64,000 bases of DNA. It comes from Selaginella moellendorffii. Its lineage: Eukaryota > Streptophyta > Lycopodiopsida > Selaginellales > Selaginellaceae. The position numbers and the translations under genes are program-made. Shown piece after piece: positions 45,169-57,626 of this stretch. A model generated the notes under the pieces. The model was not told the DNA's origin and did not search any database. It saw only the letters and a program-made list of their open reading frames with translations. Location of the stretch: contig NW_003314272.1 of assembly GCF_000143415.4 (NCBI RefSeq), positions 1,707,146 to 1,771,145 of the forward strand, read 5' to 3'. Numbering within the stretch: position 1 is the stretch's first letter; each line of letters opens with the position of its first letter.

Positions 45169-45941
45169 TCATGCCCTTTGTGTTAATCTCATTTCGGTCC
45201 CAAATGTTATTTCTAGAAAGTGTCTAGATTTGCTCATTTGGCATATCTACGGAATGTAGAGATCGGCCCGAACACAATGGTGTTCGTCCCGTGTCCAAAT
45301 TCACAATCTAAGGACATTCTATATTTAGTAAGTTTTGAGCTTGTCCTAGAGACTAACTCCTGGTACTAAGGGAGGCTTGGGGTGAAAGCCCAAAGCGTGT
45401 GTTCCTCAAGGGGGGGGGGGGCTATGGGGGGTTCCAAATGTATAGTAGGGATAGTGGGTAGGTCAGGCATGGCTGACCAACCTGAGGCATAGTCTAGCTC
45501 TCGCTTGCGTGCCTGTCCTTGTTCTGCTTCCGGCTTGGGTCTAAGCCCAAGTTCCATTCCATGTTAGGTGGTGGAGTACCCATATCCTCACGTTAGGCCA
45601 CCAGTATGCCGAAATAGCTCCAAACTCCATTTGGCTCCGTTTTGCATGCTGGTCCTGGCATTGGGATGTTGGTTGCTCCAGGACTATTCCAAGTCGCTCC
45701 GGGCTCCTATCCCTTCGCTCCTTGGGCTATATGCTCGGGAGTTGCTCCGTGGTCCGGTTCCATCACTCCTTGGCATCCTGCTTGGGAGTTTGGCACCGTT
45801 CCTTTGTTCAGTGGCCCAAGGCCCTGAACCTCGGGTTCCTATGGACACGTGGCATGGACATGTGGTATGTGACATGTGGCATCTGTCATGTGGCACAAAG
45901 AAATCACCATAGGATAAAGGGTCAAAACCACGTGCGCTACA

Positions 45942-46173
45942 CCCACCCTCTAGTAAAGCAAGGCTCAATTCAAGTCTTAACCCTATACTAGGGTGTGGTG
46001 AGGTGAGGAGTATAGAGACACATATATTCCATTATTATAGACTCTTAGTTGGGGAGGTTGATTTAAGTGCATTGCTAAGTGGGGGGATGCTTCTGGAGAC
46101 ATGGTCAACAAGTCATAAGGTTAAAAAAAGATATTCGATATGGGTATTGAATTTCTTTAATGGGTTGTGAAAT
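45942..46173 (+). other. A2 3' untranslated part, right half of decayed structured module
   Basis: Continues A2 after element C: CCTCTAGTAAAGCAAGG matches the second T-arm-like hairpin region of A3, then the GGGGGGATGC motif and a decayed form of the GTTCGATG hairpin and purine tract (46,133-46,173) just before the LTR. Confidence 0.75.
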
Positions 46174-47084
46174 TGTAAGGAACCAGCTCTCTGAGGTGTT
46201 GTAGGCTAAAAGATACCTAAAACCATGACTGGAATGATAAAAAGTTCATTGGATAAGATCAAATCCGAAATTAAGTCCGAAACTAACTTCGAGACTGAGT
46301 GCGAGACTGAGTTTGAGATCAAGTCCAAGACTGACTCCAAAACCGAGTTTGAGACCGAGTCCAAGACCGAGTTCGAGACCAAGTCCGAAATTTGATAATG
46401 AGTCCGAAGTCAAATATGAGATTGAGTCTGATATCGAGTGATAATGAAGTACAGGAACCAATTTTGAAGGAACTCTTCAATAGTGCTTCCATACCGATTT
46501 GAGGTTGAGATTGGGGCTTAGGGGCCTTGGGTGGGAGTGAGTATGGACTCAAGTGGTGTCGGAAAGGCCACCCAAGGAAGTGCTCAAGAGTAACTCCCAC
46601 TCTTGAAGGGGAAATTAATTATGGTGCTCTCGGCTCATATGAAATAATGCCCCACTTGAGTACCTTGTAGCTCACTAGTCCTTATTCCTTCCTAGGGGAT
46701 TAAACCTTCCTTTCGGGATAGAAGTGGGGGAGTAAGGGTACTTATACTAAGCTGTTAGGCCATAATGTTTTCCTCTAGAGTCCCAAAGCAAGTTTAGGAT
46801 TTAAAAGGTCTTATAATCAAATCTTGTTATACCAAAAGATTGTGATGAATTTAGAGGTTTGGTGTGCTTAGTTACTTGTACTTTTGGGGAGTGTAGCCGA
46901 ACTTTAAATTTAGTTTAACTTGGGGAAAGGGAGTATGAGAGAAATTAGGAATTCGTGGATGGATAACTTACACTTTATTGCTTTGCAATAAATAGTTGAA
47001 ACCAAAGTAGAAGTTGGTGGCAGGAACTTTGGTGAGGGGATTTAACTAAGGCTAAAGCAGTGGTAATCGAATAAACGAAGTAAA

Positions 47085-48800
47085 TGTAAGCGACTAAATT
47101 TTTCATTCTACTTTAGTCACTTAACCACACCTCTGACCACTTGGAGGAGTCTCATTCACAACCTCCATCAGTCCAATTCAGGACTTGGGACTTGCTAGCC
47201 CCAAGAATGGCATCCATGCCACTCAACACTTGCACCTGGTCCAAGTGCTCCACGTGTCCGGTCCCAAGACCGACACCCAAAGGTACCACTAACATCTCGG
47301 CCCGTTACGCTAAGGCCATGCCCATTCACCTTTACTGCACTAGTGGTCCAATACCACTTGCATCACCATCCCGTCTCTCCAAGACTGGGCCATCTGTCCA
47401 CGAGTGGTCATCCTAGATCCACTCCTTAGCATCATTAGGATGCCCACAGACCTGGGGAATCGCCTTCTCCAAAGTCCCTTTTGTCAGTTCCTACCAAGTC
47501 CCTTCCTGCCCCTGGCCGTGTTTGCTAACACTGCCACTGGATCGAGGCCCACAGGCCCGACCACTAAGTCCCACGGTCCTCTGGGACTTCCTCACCACAC
47601 GACTGTGTCCTTGGTCACTACCCCAGGGGACTGCTCCTCTTCCTTTCCACAGTCTGGGCCTTTGGGACAACATTTCGGAACACCGTGGCCTTACGCGAGC
47701 CACCTGGGTACTCTCCCCGCCTTTCGCCTTTAGGTGCTCTAGCCATGGGCTTAGAGCGAGGTTCCGTTGAGCCACGCCTGGTATCCAAGTAGGTAGTGCC
47801 ACCCACACTTGGACTGGGAGCATCGGCCAGTCGATCTCCCGGGGGAACTAAAGCCGGCTCTTGAACACTTCACCAAGCTACCCCGCTTGTCGGTCCGTAT
47901 TCACTCTAGTCTTGGACTTCCCAGTGGTCAGTTCATCACCCAACACTGGGTCTGGCCTTCCTGGGCCAAACTAGCCTTTCCTGGCCAAACTGGCTCCACT
48001 GCAGTCCTCCCCCTTACTATACTTTTGGAGCTCACCAAACCCCCCAGGGTCTGGGAGACGAACGCTTTGGGCTTTCACCCTCTCAGACTCGGACTCGGAC
48101 TCGGACTCGGACTCGGACTCGGGCTCGGGCTCGGTCTCAGCCTTGGCCTCGGTCTCGGTCTCGGTCCCAGTCTTGGTCCCGGTCTCGGTCTCGGTCCCGG
48201 TCTCGGTCTCGACCTCGGACTCCATCTCGGGTCCTTCTCGGACTCCATCTCGGACTCCATCTCGGACTCCGTCTCGGTCCATTTCGGACTCCATCTCGGA
48301 CTCCATCTCGGTCCATCTCGGACTCCATCTCGGGTCCATCTCAGACTCCATCTCGGTCCACCTCGGACTCCACCTCGGACTCCATCTCAGGTCCATCTTG
48401 GACTCCATCTCGGACTCCATCTCGGGTCCATCTCGGAGTCCGTCTCGGTCCACCTCGGACTCCACTTCGGGTCCATCTCGGACTCCATATCGGACTCCAC
48501 TTCGGACTCTACTTCGAACTCCATATTGGACTCCACTTCGGGTCCATCTCGGACTCCATCTCGGACACTTCCACATGTCATGTGTTGGTCCCTTTTGGGT
48601 CCCTTTTTGGAGCCTTGCTTATTGCTTGCTTCGTGCTCGCTCCTTGAGCACTTTGTTGGGAGTTCCACTCCCGCTCTCGACCTTCCAAGTCAGAGCTTTT
48701 AGTTCAAATGTGTTACACTCGTTTGGGCTTTCGCTTCGGCCACTACCACGTGGCACCCTTTCCGGCTCCACTTTGGGGCCTAGGGATTTTGTGTCTCACA
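47085..48800 (-). repeat. B2 3' LTR (1716 bp)
   Basis: TGTAAGCGAC...GTCTCACA; tandem array at about 48,086-48,565, shorter than in B1. Confidence 0.94.
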
Positions 48801-51800
48801 ACTCCACCACCCATAGACGAAGTTCGATGTCCTCATCGAACAGTAAACCCTTTTATAAAGTAACACCCGCATGTGTTACCATTTCCATCCTTGGCACCTA
48901 GCCAATGTTTGTCAATGGTTTGACATTGAAGGCTCACCATGCCTTCTCCATATTCGTCAATGGTTTGACACCAAAGGCTCACCATGCTTTGCCCATCCTC
49001 TAAGGAGGATAGTCTCTCCAACTTAGAGACTCACTTGACCACCTAGGGTGGTTTGCTCCTTTTTATTGGTTCAGTTCTCGCCAAACCTGTTAAAGACACC
49101 CTCTCTAACTCAATTCCACTACTCATTCTTGAGTAGTCACAGATTCCATTGATCTACCTTTGCACTTTGGAACGTTTACTTTTGACTTTTTGGAGCAATT
49201 TCCTAGGTGTCTCTGACTCCTTGCCTTGCACATTTTGTGCAACTCCACTTCCCCTCCTAGGAAGTTCTCTACTCGAGGGCACCCTCATCCTCTTTTCTAT
49301 TTTTGCGCCACCATTGGCATTACGTTCCATTTATCATTATTTGTGCTAGGGCTGTCCACGGCCCTATCTTTTGGCTACTTAGTTGCTCCCTCACTTGGAG
49401 CCTTTCCTTTGCCAAATTGGAGCACTTGGGAATCCATCCTTGGAAGTCCACTTCTTTTTCCGCAATCCGTTAGCACCAAACACATTAGTGTTCTTTGGCT
49501 AACTTTGCCACTTGGATTCTTTCCAATGGATTCCACGGCCCTATCTTGGGCACTTGTCTTTTGGTCCTATCCTTGGATTGTTGTACCAAGCAACATAGGA
49601 TTGCTACCTCCATTTTTGAGGTTTCCTTTCGGTTCCATAGCAAACACTTTGCTTTGCCAAGTCCAGAGGGTGTTCACCCCTAGTACGTCTCTTTAACATT
49701 TTCTGTCGTGGGCTCTTTCCACGGCCCAACTTTTTGAGACCCTCCCTTGGATCTTTTATAGAGACTACTTTCCTTGGACTTACTATGCCATAGCATTGAC
49801 ATAGCTCATTTCCCTTAGGTGTTCTTCCCACTTGGTCACCTCAACCAAGCCACACTTTTATCACTAGTTCAAATCAACACTTTGAACTAGGAATCATATT
49901 CCTTAACCCAAACAAAGACCTTGTCCTTGTTTAGCCACAAGATCACCTAGCGATCTCATCTTGACCCCTTAATAGGTCTAGCAATAGGAACTAGGTCTTC
50001 CAGACCCTTCTAAGTTGCTGACTATGACCCCGGGGGCATCCCCCACACTTGGCGGTGTGCCCAAGCCAGCCCTTCCGGCCAAGGATCCATAGCAACTAAG
50101 ACTGGGTGTCCCCATCTCATTCACCACGTCCTTGGTGCCCTTTGCACCAAAGTGTTCAAGTTAGATATGCCGAGCTTTCACTCTAAGCAATCTAACCGTG
50201 CATCACGACTCCGAGGCATCCCTCGCTTGGCGGTGTGCCCAAACCAGTCTCCACACTGAGAGTCCATGACCACCGAAAAATGAGTGTCCTCATATTCCAA
50301 ACCATCACCACGCCCTAGTGAGTTGGGACTTGAACCCAAGCACTAGAGGGTCGGGACTCGAACCCAACCTTCGTATATGCATCTACGGACGGCATCCCCT
50401 AGGATGCTTGGCGTGACTCTCCACGCCGGTGCACCAACTCAAAGCGCGCTATAGATCACAGCTTAGGAACCTAGTTCCTCCACACTGCCAAGTCCTCTCA
50501 CTTGACAAATCTGTGATCATGCATGGACTCCTCCATTTGAAGTTATCACCTTCAACTAGGGTATTTGTTCCCCTGACTTGCCAATCTCACTTGGCAAGTC
50601 TTCCGACCACTGTAACATGGTTCCTCCACAAGCGTGAAAGCCCTTGATCATCGACTTTCATTCAAAGCCCTCTCTTTGAACACTCAAGAACTATTTCCCT
50701 AACCTTAATAGCCTTGCCTCATGGCAAGCTTCAAGACCACGCTTCTGCTGTGCCACTCTGATTTCACGCTTTCCTTGAACCATTTACGCTTGGCCTTTCT
50801 AGGTACTAAGCTACCTAGAATCGTCTTTGGGAACCTTGAAGGAACTCTGTCCCTTAGCTTGCTAAAGCTTCCCTTTTCGCAAGCTTTCTAGTTGCCATAT
50901 AGTCTAATATGGACTATTCCATATTTTAAACTCTCCATGGCATCACGGTTGCTAGCAACAACACCCTCGAACCCCCACTTGATTCTCCACTCCCAGCTGG
51001 CATAACCAACCTTGGTTATACCCTTCAATTCCTATGGTTCGGTTCTACCCCCTTACTTCTTGCTTTTGGCTTCACACCTTTCCTTTGGTCATTCTCCTCC
51101 AGACCAGGAGGATAGCTTTGCACTTTCTATCATGCCTTAGCAAGTATTCTTTGGGATAAACCTACCCGATAGCCTAGGGAGTGGTTCCTCATTCCAGGTA
51201 TGCTCACCCTATAATCCCACACACCGAGATTACGTTGTTGTTTATGGGCCTTTACATGCCCATCGCTAGCCTTGCCAAAATTCCATTTTTGGCTTTGTCC
51301 AATTCGAGTAGACAGTCTTCTCCTGTCTCCGCCACCTTGGACATTTGGATAGCACCTTCTATCCATCATTCGCTAGGGACTTAGTCCCTTGGGCCTTATC
51401 TATTGCCCTCGCGATATCAAACACCACCTTCTGGTGTTCTAGAGTGTTCGGGTGTCCCAATGACGGCTTCCTTGACAATGAGTATTTCCTTTCATGACAT
51501 TGACTTACTATATCGTAACATAAGCAACTTATCCCCCGTAAGGGTATATCCAACTTTCTTATGCCATTAAGAAGGCTTGGGTAGCTACCTTCTACCCGTT
51601 TAACCAATTATTTTGCACCTCTTGCTCAGTTGCCTCATAGTTGTCAAGTCCTACAACTCATTGTTGGTGCTTCCACACCTCCATCATTATCTGGGTCACC
51701 ACACTCCAACTGCATACTCTGCAACTTAGGCTATGCCATTCCCATTTCCATTGGGATTCCTTTGGCAAGGGGTTCTCATGAACCCACCAACATAGCCTCA

Positions 51801-52877
51801 AGGTATCACACCTTGGCACATTTGGTGTCTCCACACCATCAGCTCCACGAGCCTACCTCTATGACACTTCTTCTTTGTGTCTAAGTCTTTGCCAAGACCA
51901 ATACCACTCTTTCTCATGCCAACCATCCATTAGCACTGCACCATAGAGGTCACACACAACTTTGTTTCAAAGTTGTTTTCTTTTGGGAACACCCTTCCCA
52001 CGACTTTAGCATGGCACATTTTGCCATCGATGAGATACCCTCTGTTCTCATCCTTGGATCCTATGATCCCCCCCATCCTTCGTGGGGTACCATACACCTT
52101 AGTCCAAATGCTTCCATCAATCCTTTAGGATTATTCCTTGACTCTATTGGAGTCATCCAGCTTTTTGGACTTTGTCATCCGACGACCCATGAGGTCCTAT
52201 CTTTGAGGTGCCAGCTCACTGGAATACAACTTCTTGTATTCAGGTCCTACTCACAAGGACCATCTTTGCAAGTGTTACTCTGACACTTGATTTGTTCTCT
52301 TGGGGCAACCTTTTGCCTCTTAGGACCATTTGTCCATGTGATGAGAATACCAACTCATCCTCTAAGTACATCCCCAACTCCTTAGGTTGTTCTAGCATTT
52401 ATCAAGGGTAACCTCAGCTACCATTTCGAGGACTTGTGTCCTCTCCTATATTTGACCTCCCATGGTCATCAATTCCGGTCTCAAAGTTATGAACACCGGC
52501 CTCAACTATATGAGGGTAATCTTGTGACTCCTTTATTATTTTGGAGTTTACATCTTTCCCGTGATCCCAACTATAGTTGTTTATCACAACTACATTAGCC
52601 CGTTTGCTGCGTCAAACGCTCATTTGGATTACATCCTCAGCTCTCTGAGGAGACCTTATACTGTTCCCAAGATCCCAAAGTCGTTCCATTATTGGCCCTT
52701 TTCTATCCACCACATTGTGCCCAAGTTCTCGCATGAACTTGAGTGGAGAGCCATGTCCTCTCGACATGCTACTCCTCCAGGATAAGCCCACTCCTAGGAC
52801 CTCCCGATGCCAACATCAATGGTGATATACTTGAGCACCAATAAAAGTCAGACTAAGAAACAGCTCCGATACCAAGT
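48801..52877 (-). other. B2 internal region, non-coding
   Basis: Collinear with B1 and B3 internals. It has the hairpin at 48,822-48,841 and the structured module at about 50,025-50,440; in that module one hairpin reads GCATC/GATGC with a different loop from B3. No coding motif. The PBS (tRNA-Met type) is at 52,862-52,877. Confidence 0.8.
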
Positions 52878-54540
52878 TGTAAGTGACTAAATTTTCCATT
52901 CTACTTTAGTCACTTAACCACACCTCTGACCACTTGGAGGAGTCTCATTCACAACCTCCATCAGTCCAATTCAGGACTTGGGACTTGCTAGCCCTAAGAA
53001 TGGCATCCATGCCACTCAACACTTGCACCTGGTCCAAGTGCTCCACGTGTCCGGTCCCAAGACCGACACCCAAAGGTACCACTAACATCTCGGCCCGTTA
53101 CGCTAAGGCCATGCCCATTCACCTTTACTGCACTAGTGGTCCAATACCACTTGCATCACCATCCCGTCTCTCCAAGACTGGGCCATCTGTCCACGAGTGG
53201 TCATCCTAGATCCACTCCTTAGCATCCTTAGGATGCCCACAGACCTGGGGAATCGCCTTCCCCAAAGTCCCTTTTGTCAGTTCCTACCAAGTCCCTTCCT
53301 GCCCCTGGCCGTGTTTGCTAACACTGCCACTGGATCGAGGCCCACAGGCCCGACCACTAAGTCCCACGGTCCTCTGGGACTTCCTCACCACACGACTGTG
53401 TCCTTGGTCACTACCCCAGGGGACTGCTCCTCTTCCTTTCCACAGTCTGGGCCTTTGGGACAACATTTCGGAACACCGTGGCCTTACGCGAGCCACCTAG
53501 GTACTCTCCCCGCCTTTCGCCTTTAGGTGCTCTAGCCATGGGCTTAGAGCGGGGTTCCGTTGAGCCACGTCTGGTATCCAAGTAGGTAGTGCCACCCACA
53601 CTTGGACTGGGAGCATCGGCCAGTCGATCTCCCGGGGGAACTAGAGCCGGCTCTTGAACACTTCACCAAGCTACCCCGCTTGTCGGTCCGTATTCACTCT
53701 AGTCTTGGACTTCCCAGTGGGCAGCTCATCACCCAANNNNNNNNNNNNNNNNNNNNNNNNNNNNNNNNNNNNNNNNNNNNNNNNNNNNNNNNNNNNNNNN
53801 NNNNNNNNNNNNNNNNNNNNNNNNNNNNNNNNNNNNNNNNNNNNNNNNNNNNNNNNNNNNNNNNNNNNNNNNNNNNNNNNNNNNNNNNNNNNNNNNNNNN
53901 NNNNNNNNNNNNNNNNNNNNNNNNNNNNNNNNNNNNNNNNNNNNNNNNNNNNNNNNNNNNNNNNNNNNNNNNNNNNNNNNNNNNNCGGTCCCGGTCTTGG
54001 TCTCGGTCTCGGTCTCGATCTCGGACTCGACTTCGGGCTCCTTCTCGGACTCCATCAAGGACTGCCATCTCGGGTCCATCTCGGACTCCATCTCAGTCCA
54101 CCTCGGACTCCACCTCGGACTCCATCTCAGGTCCATCTCGGACTCCATCTCGGACTCCATCTCGGGTCCATCTCGGAGTCCGTCTCGGTCCACCTCGGAC
54201 TCCACTTCGGGTCCATCTCAGACTCCATATCGGACTCCACTTCGGACTCCACTTCGGACTCCATATCAGACTCCACTTCGGGTCCATCTCGGACTCCATC
54301 TCGGACACTTCCACATGTCATGTGTTGGTCCCTTTTGGGTCCCTTTTTGGAGCCTTGCTTATTGCTTGCTTCGTGCTCGCTCCTTGAGCACTTTGTTGGG
54401 AGTTCCACTCCCGCTCTCGACCTTCCAAGTTAGAGCTTTTAGTCCAAACGTGTTACACTCGTTTGGGCTTTCGCTTCGGCCACTACCACGTGGCACCCTT
54501 TCCGGCTCCACTTTGGGGCCTAGGGATTTTGTGTCTCACA
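52878..54540 (-). repeat. B2 5' LTR with assembly gap
   Basis: TGTAAGTGAC...GTCTCACA. Part of the region before and within the tandem array is unknown. Confidence 0.92.
53737..53985. other. Assembly gap (249 N)
   Basis: A run of N in the B2 5' LTR. The flanks show it lies before and within the array, a place where assembly would be difficult. Confidence 1.
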
Positions 54541-54580
54541 GTAAACTGGTAAATTGGAAAAGAAAAATTTATAATTTACA

Positions 54581-55404
54581 ATAAGTTCACATAAAACACA
54601 AAATGCATCTTCTCTATTTCCTAAAAAAGTTAAAAGTGGTGAGCCACCTTTGATGGCTAATAAGACTGGCCTCCACATTATTCCAAAGTTTTATATTTTT
54701 GTTGTGCTTTACTTTCAACATGGCATTCTTGTTGAAGATCTTAGATTCAATGCTTGTGTAGCTGCTCCTCTTCCTTGGCATGCTTGGAATTTTACAAAAC
54801 TAAGATGCTATTGTCAAGAATGGAAATTGGAAATACAAACCACGATTTCCAAGTCACTCTTGATGCACACTTATTCTTGAAGCAATCAAGGGACAAAGAG
54901 CCAGGCAAGAAAAGACTTGAAATATCACCTGCCATGAGCTTTAGATGTGTCATCCACTGACCTGGATCCTCACTGCCGCCACCTTGTGATCAGCTTGCTA
55001 GCACTCTCACGGCTGTAAGCAAAGCCATGACTATAACCCTAGAAGAAATGTCTTCCTCCCACTGCTGCTATGCTCCTCCCGCTGCCCAAACTAGTAGATT
55101 GCCAAGGTGGCGTGGCTAGAGGAAGAAGGTATATCTGTTATCTTTGGAGTTAAGGATGTAAAATGTGTGTGATGGTGATCTTTCGTTTGAGATTACATGC
55201 TTAGACATTCCCACTAGTTCTATTAATGTGTTTGAATTTCTGGGCAAATTCTAGTTTAATTATAAAAATTTCACTTCCAGTGCTGACAAGGTATGTGTAT
55301 GGTGAGGAAGAATATCTGAGGTAATTCATGGTCGTTTATTATTTCCTGACTTATTCACAGTTGTCACAGCAAGGATACAAATCGTGGGCAGTATGAGCTG
55401 AGAG
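54581..55404. other. Intergenic, nothing recognised
   Basis: AT-rich host sequence between the end of A2 and the Crinkler-like pseudogene. A frame at 54,650-54,880 resembles no family I know. I see no RNA gene. Confidence 0.5.
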
Positions 55405-57285
55405 GTGACAGAGACAGGGTTTTGCAGCACAGAGAGTAGAGACCAGGTGTCGCGGCACAGAGAAGATCATCGTCATTCCGGGCACAGCCGTTCTCGCGGT
55501 GATCAGTATGGCGACACTTACGAGCATACACGTTATGGAAGTAGCAGTAGAAGTAGTGTGCGATCGGAAGGTTTTAGACCCCAGCATTCTCTTGAGAGAG
55601 AGAGGGCAGATTCAGAAGAAGATTTCAGTAGATCGCTGCCTAAGGGGACAAAATTCGTTTGCTTCCACGAGATTCTCAATTACTATGTCAAGCCTGACGT
55701 GAGTACACTTGCCATCGATCTAGAGCAAGGAAAGTACTGTGTTCTCACCAGCGTGAGGCAGAGCGGAAAAATGACAACGGCTCTTTATGCACGGCGCCTT
55801 CCAGAAGAGAAGTTCTGCTGCATCTATGTGAGTTTTCTGCGGCAGATTGTAGATCCACAGCTTACTGATAGCGATCGCTGGGACATGGCTGTGGAGTTTC
55901 TGCGTTCGAGTGGGGACCTTGAGCCGGGTCCAACTATGACTTTTGGCTCCAGTAAGTTTATGATTCTCATCTTTGACGAGTTGAACGTTTTTTCGAAGCT
56001 GTCTGAAGATTTCAAGCAATCGTTTCTCGCCACAGTGCGGAACTTGAAGCAGGACCGGTACAAGAATCGGCTGCTCTCGGTCTTAGCTATTGGCACAGAT
56101 TCGTTGCTGTTGGAGCTGAAACTTGCCCGTCGAAAGAGAATCCAAGGGGCTCCTCCCGGTTTCTATCTTCCCTCGCCGGGCGCTGAAACTCTCCGTTTTC
56201 GGACGAGTTCCGAATGGCTTCCACCGGCTTTACACTGTCAGACATGCTGTGGCAGTACGAGAAGGATACATTCATCTCAGTTGATAGGGAAGCTATAGCT
56301 GCATCGATGCTGGAATTGACGTCGGGACACAAGGGACTGGTAGACGCATGCTGTGACTTGCTGCACCAAGAGTTCATCGACAAGAGCACGAGGACTCTTG
56401 AAATGTGGTTGTAACTGCGCAAGGACAAACTCATTGGCAGGATTTTCGTCAAGGCTACGTACTATGCTATTATCTGCGCCTGCAAGGCTCTTGAGCCCCG
56501 TGGAAAGGAGCTGCTCTTGTTGCTATTGAGAGCCGGTGGCAACGTCAAAGTCCCCTACGATGAAACTGTGGAACTTCTGCTGTCTGAAGGTGTGGTGGTT
56601 GATACAAATCCGGATGGCGTGCTCTGTGACTTGAAGTTCTCGTCTCTGCTGCTCATGTCTACTCTACTCTATGGTCTTTATGTTCGTCTAAGCCATAGCG
56701 TGGAAGCAAGTCCACGTCCACCAAGGTTGGATCACGCTTGGGTGATCGGCAGGACCATTGAAAGGCTGGACCGGAGCATTTTTGAAAGAGCGGAGTCACA
56801 GAATGCGGATTCGCTTGCTTCGGAGTACAGTATCCAGTTCGAAATGTTTTGTCAAACTGAAGGCAGTTTTGTTGGGGACGTATCCCCATCAGAACTGGAT
56901 TGTGATACTGGAGCCGAAAACGAAAGACGATAAGAGGAGTCGCTTGGATATATTTGTCAAAGACGGTGTCAGGAACAGATGGTTTGCGTTAGAGCTTCTG
57001 AGGCAAGGGACTCTAAAAAGCTTGGAAGAGCACTGGGAGAAATCCGAGATGTATGCGAAGATGCACTCCTGTGTGGTCTACATGCTCAACTTTATCCTGG
57101 ACGGACGGCCTGCTGTCAAGGACTTCAAACCGTCGCCAAAGGAGGAAGTCATCTTCTACAATGTGTGGTTGTCCTCGGAGGATGCAAAGATGGTTGGAAA
57201 TTATGCTTGCGATGGTTGGCAGGACAGCCGGTCGCTGAACCTGACGGAGGGAGTGAACAGGAGTGAGCTCCTTTTCTCTCCATAA
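55405..57285 (+). pseudogene. Crinkler-like P-loop NTPase/nuclease protein, broken
   Basis: The first frame (55,405-about 56,205) has a charged Arg/Ser-rich start, then FVCFHEILNYYVKP, a Walker A-like SVRQSGKMT and a Walker B-like FMILIFDE. The similarity continues in another frame (about 56,205-56,875; interrupted by a TAA at 56,412) and back in the first (about 56,875-57,285), where LDIFVKDG...FALELLRQG resembles the PD-(D/E)xK-type nuclease domain linked to such NTPases in Crinkler-type proteins. These are known as effectors of oomycetes and fungi and occur in some plants. Two frameshifts and one stop argue for a pseudogene. The start is uncertain; the N-terminal part may lie in another frame before about 55,440. 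Family assignment is from memory of motifs. Confidence 0.6.
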
Positions 57286-57626
57286 ATCTGGCCGGGGAAG
57301 TTGGTGTCGCGGCGCCGTTGGAGCTCGACTCGGAACCGTGACAGCGTCGTCTTGGCGGCGAACACTGCGCTATCGTGGGAGCTGGCGTTTGGCGATGCCC
57401 GGGGCTTCATTGGAGCCTCTTTCTCCTCTTTTTTCTTTTTCCTCGATCAAGTACTTTCGTCTTTTAAGTTTTTACAGTTCTCGACAGGATCCTGTTCCAC
57501 TGCCTCGCAAACCTGCTTAAAATATCTAAGCTCCAGGAGCGGAGATTTCGATGCGCAGAAGCGATGACACACCATACAGCCGTGGATAGTGCTCCCCAAA
57601 CAAACGACAGTTTGTCATGTAAGGTG
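57286..57626. other. Intergenic, nothing recognised
   Basis: Between two pseudogenes; only short frames without recognisable motifs. Confidence 0.5.

Larger units (their letters stand above)
18183..45941 (+). mobile_element. C: LARD-like LTR retrotransposon, heavily nested, TSD CCCAC
   Basis: The 5' LTR (18,183-19,329) is followed by a tRNA-Met-type PBS; a polypurine tract at 37,013-37,025 precedes the 3' LTR (37,026-45,941, split by A3+TRIM). CCCAC is duplicated at 18,178-18,182 and 45,942-45,946, and A2 sequence continues on both sides. Without nested insertions the element is about 7.2 kb. The internal pieces (19,330-19,650; 27,404-27,653; 28,328-31,762; 33,656-34,349; 36,715-37,025) show no gag or pol. 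Confidence 0.92.
37026..45941 (+). repeat. C 3' LTR, split by the A3+TRIM1 insertion
   Basis: Left part 37,026-37,366, right part 45,174-45,941. The halves join at TCATG, the target of the compound insertion, and reproduce the order of the 5' LTR. A deletion near 45,900 removes about 41 bp found in the 5' LTR. Confidence 0.93.
47085..54540 (-). mobile_element. B2: complete LARD-like element, TSD GTAAA
   Basis: LTRs 47,085-48,800 and 52,878-54,540 flank a 4077-bp non-coding interior. GTAAA is at 47,080-47,084 and 54,541-54,545. PBS (52,862-52,877) and purine tract (48,801-48,815) give minus orientation. It is more diverged from B1 than B3 is. An N gap interrupts the 5' LTR. Confidence 0.94.
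5748..54580 (+). mobile_element. A2: old, decayed Ty3/gypsy copy, host of the whole nest
   Basis: Pieces at 5748-6352, 14,296-18,182, 45,942-47,084 and 54,541-54,580 join into one plus-strand family A element running from gag to the end of the 3' LTR. The 5' part lies left of the window beyond A1. The joins are supported by TSDs of the interrupting elements and by collinearity with A3. Most differences from A1/A3 are C-to-T or G-to-A transitions, as expected from long-term cytosine methylation. The right-hand host flank begins ATAAG at 54,581. Confidence 0.9.
46174..54580 (+). repeat. A2 3' LTR, split by B2
   Basis: 46,174-47,084 and 54,546-54,580 together match the reverse complement of the A3 LTR, from TGTAAGGAACC to ATAATTTACA. 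Decay is heavy and the tandem array is worn (about 46,253-46,400). B2 entered 35 bp from its end with TSD GTAAA. Confidence 0.9.

Noticed and set aside
54650-54960. Two overlapping plus-strand frames of 68-76 codons right of the nest
   Set aside because: No recognisable domain, no splice pattern I can support and AT-rich surroundings.
57301-57567. Plus-strand frames after the Crinkler-like relic
   Set aside because: They are short, overlap in several frames and have no family resemblance.
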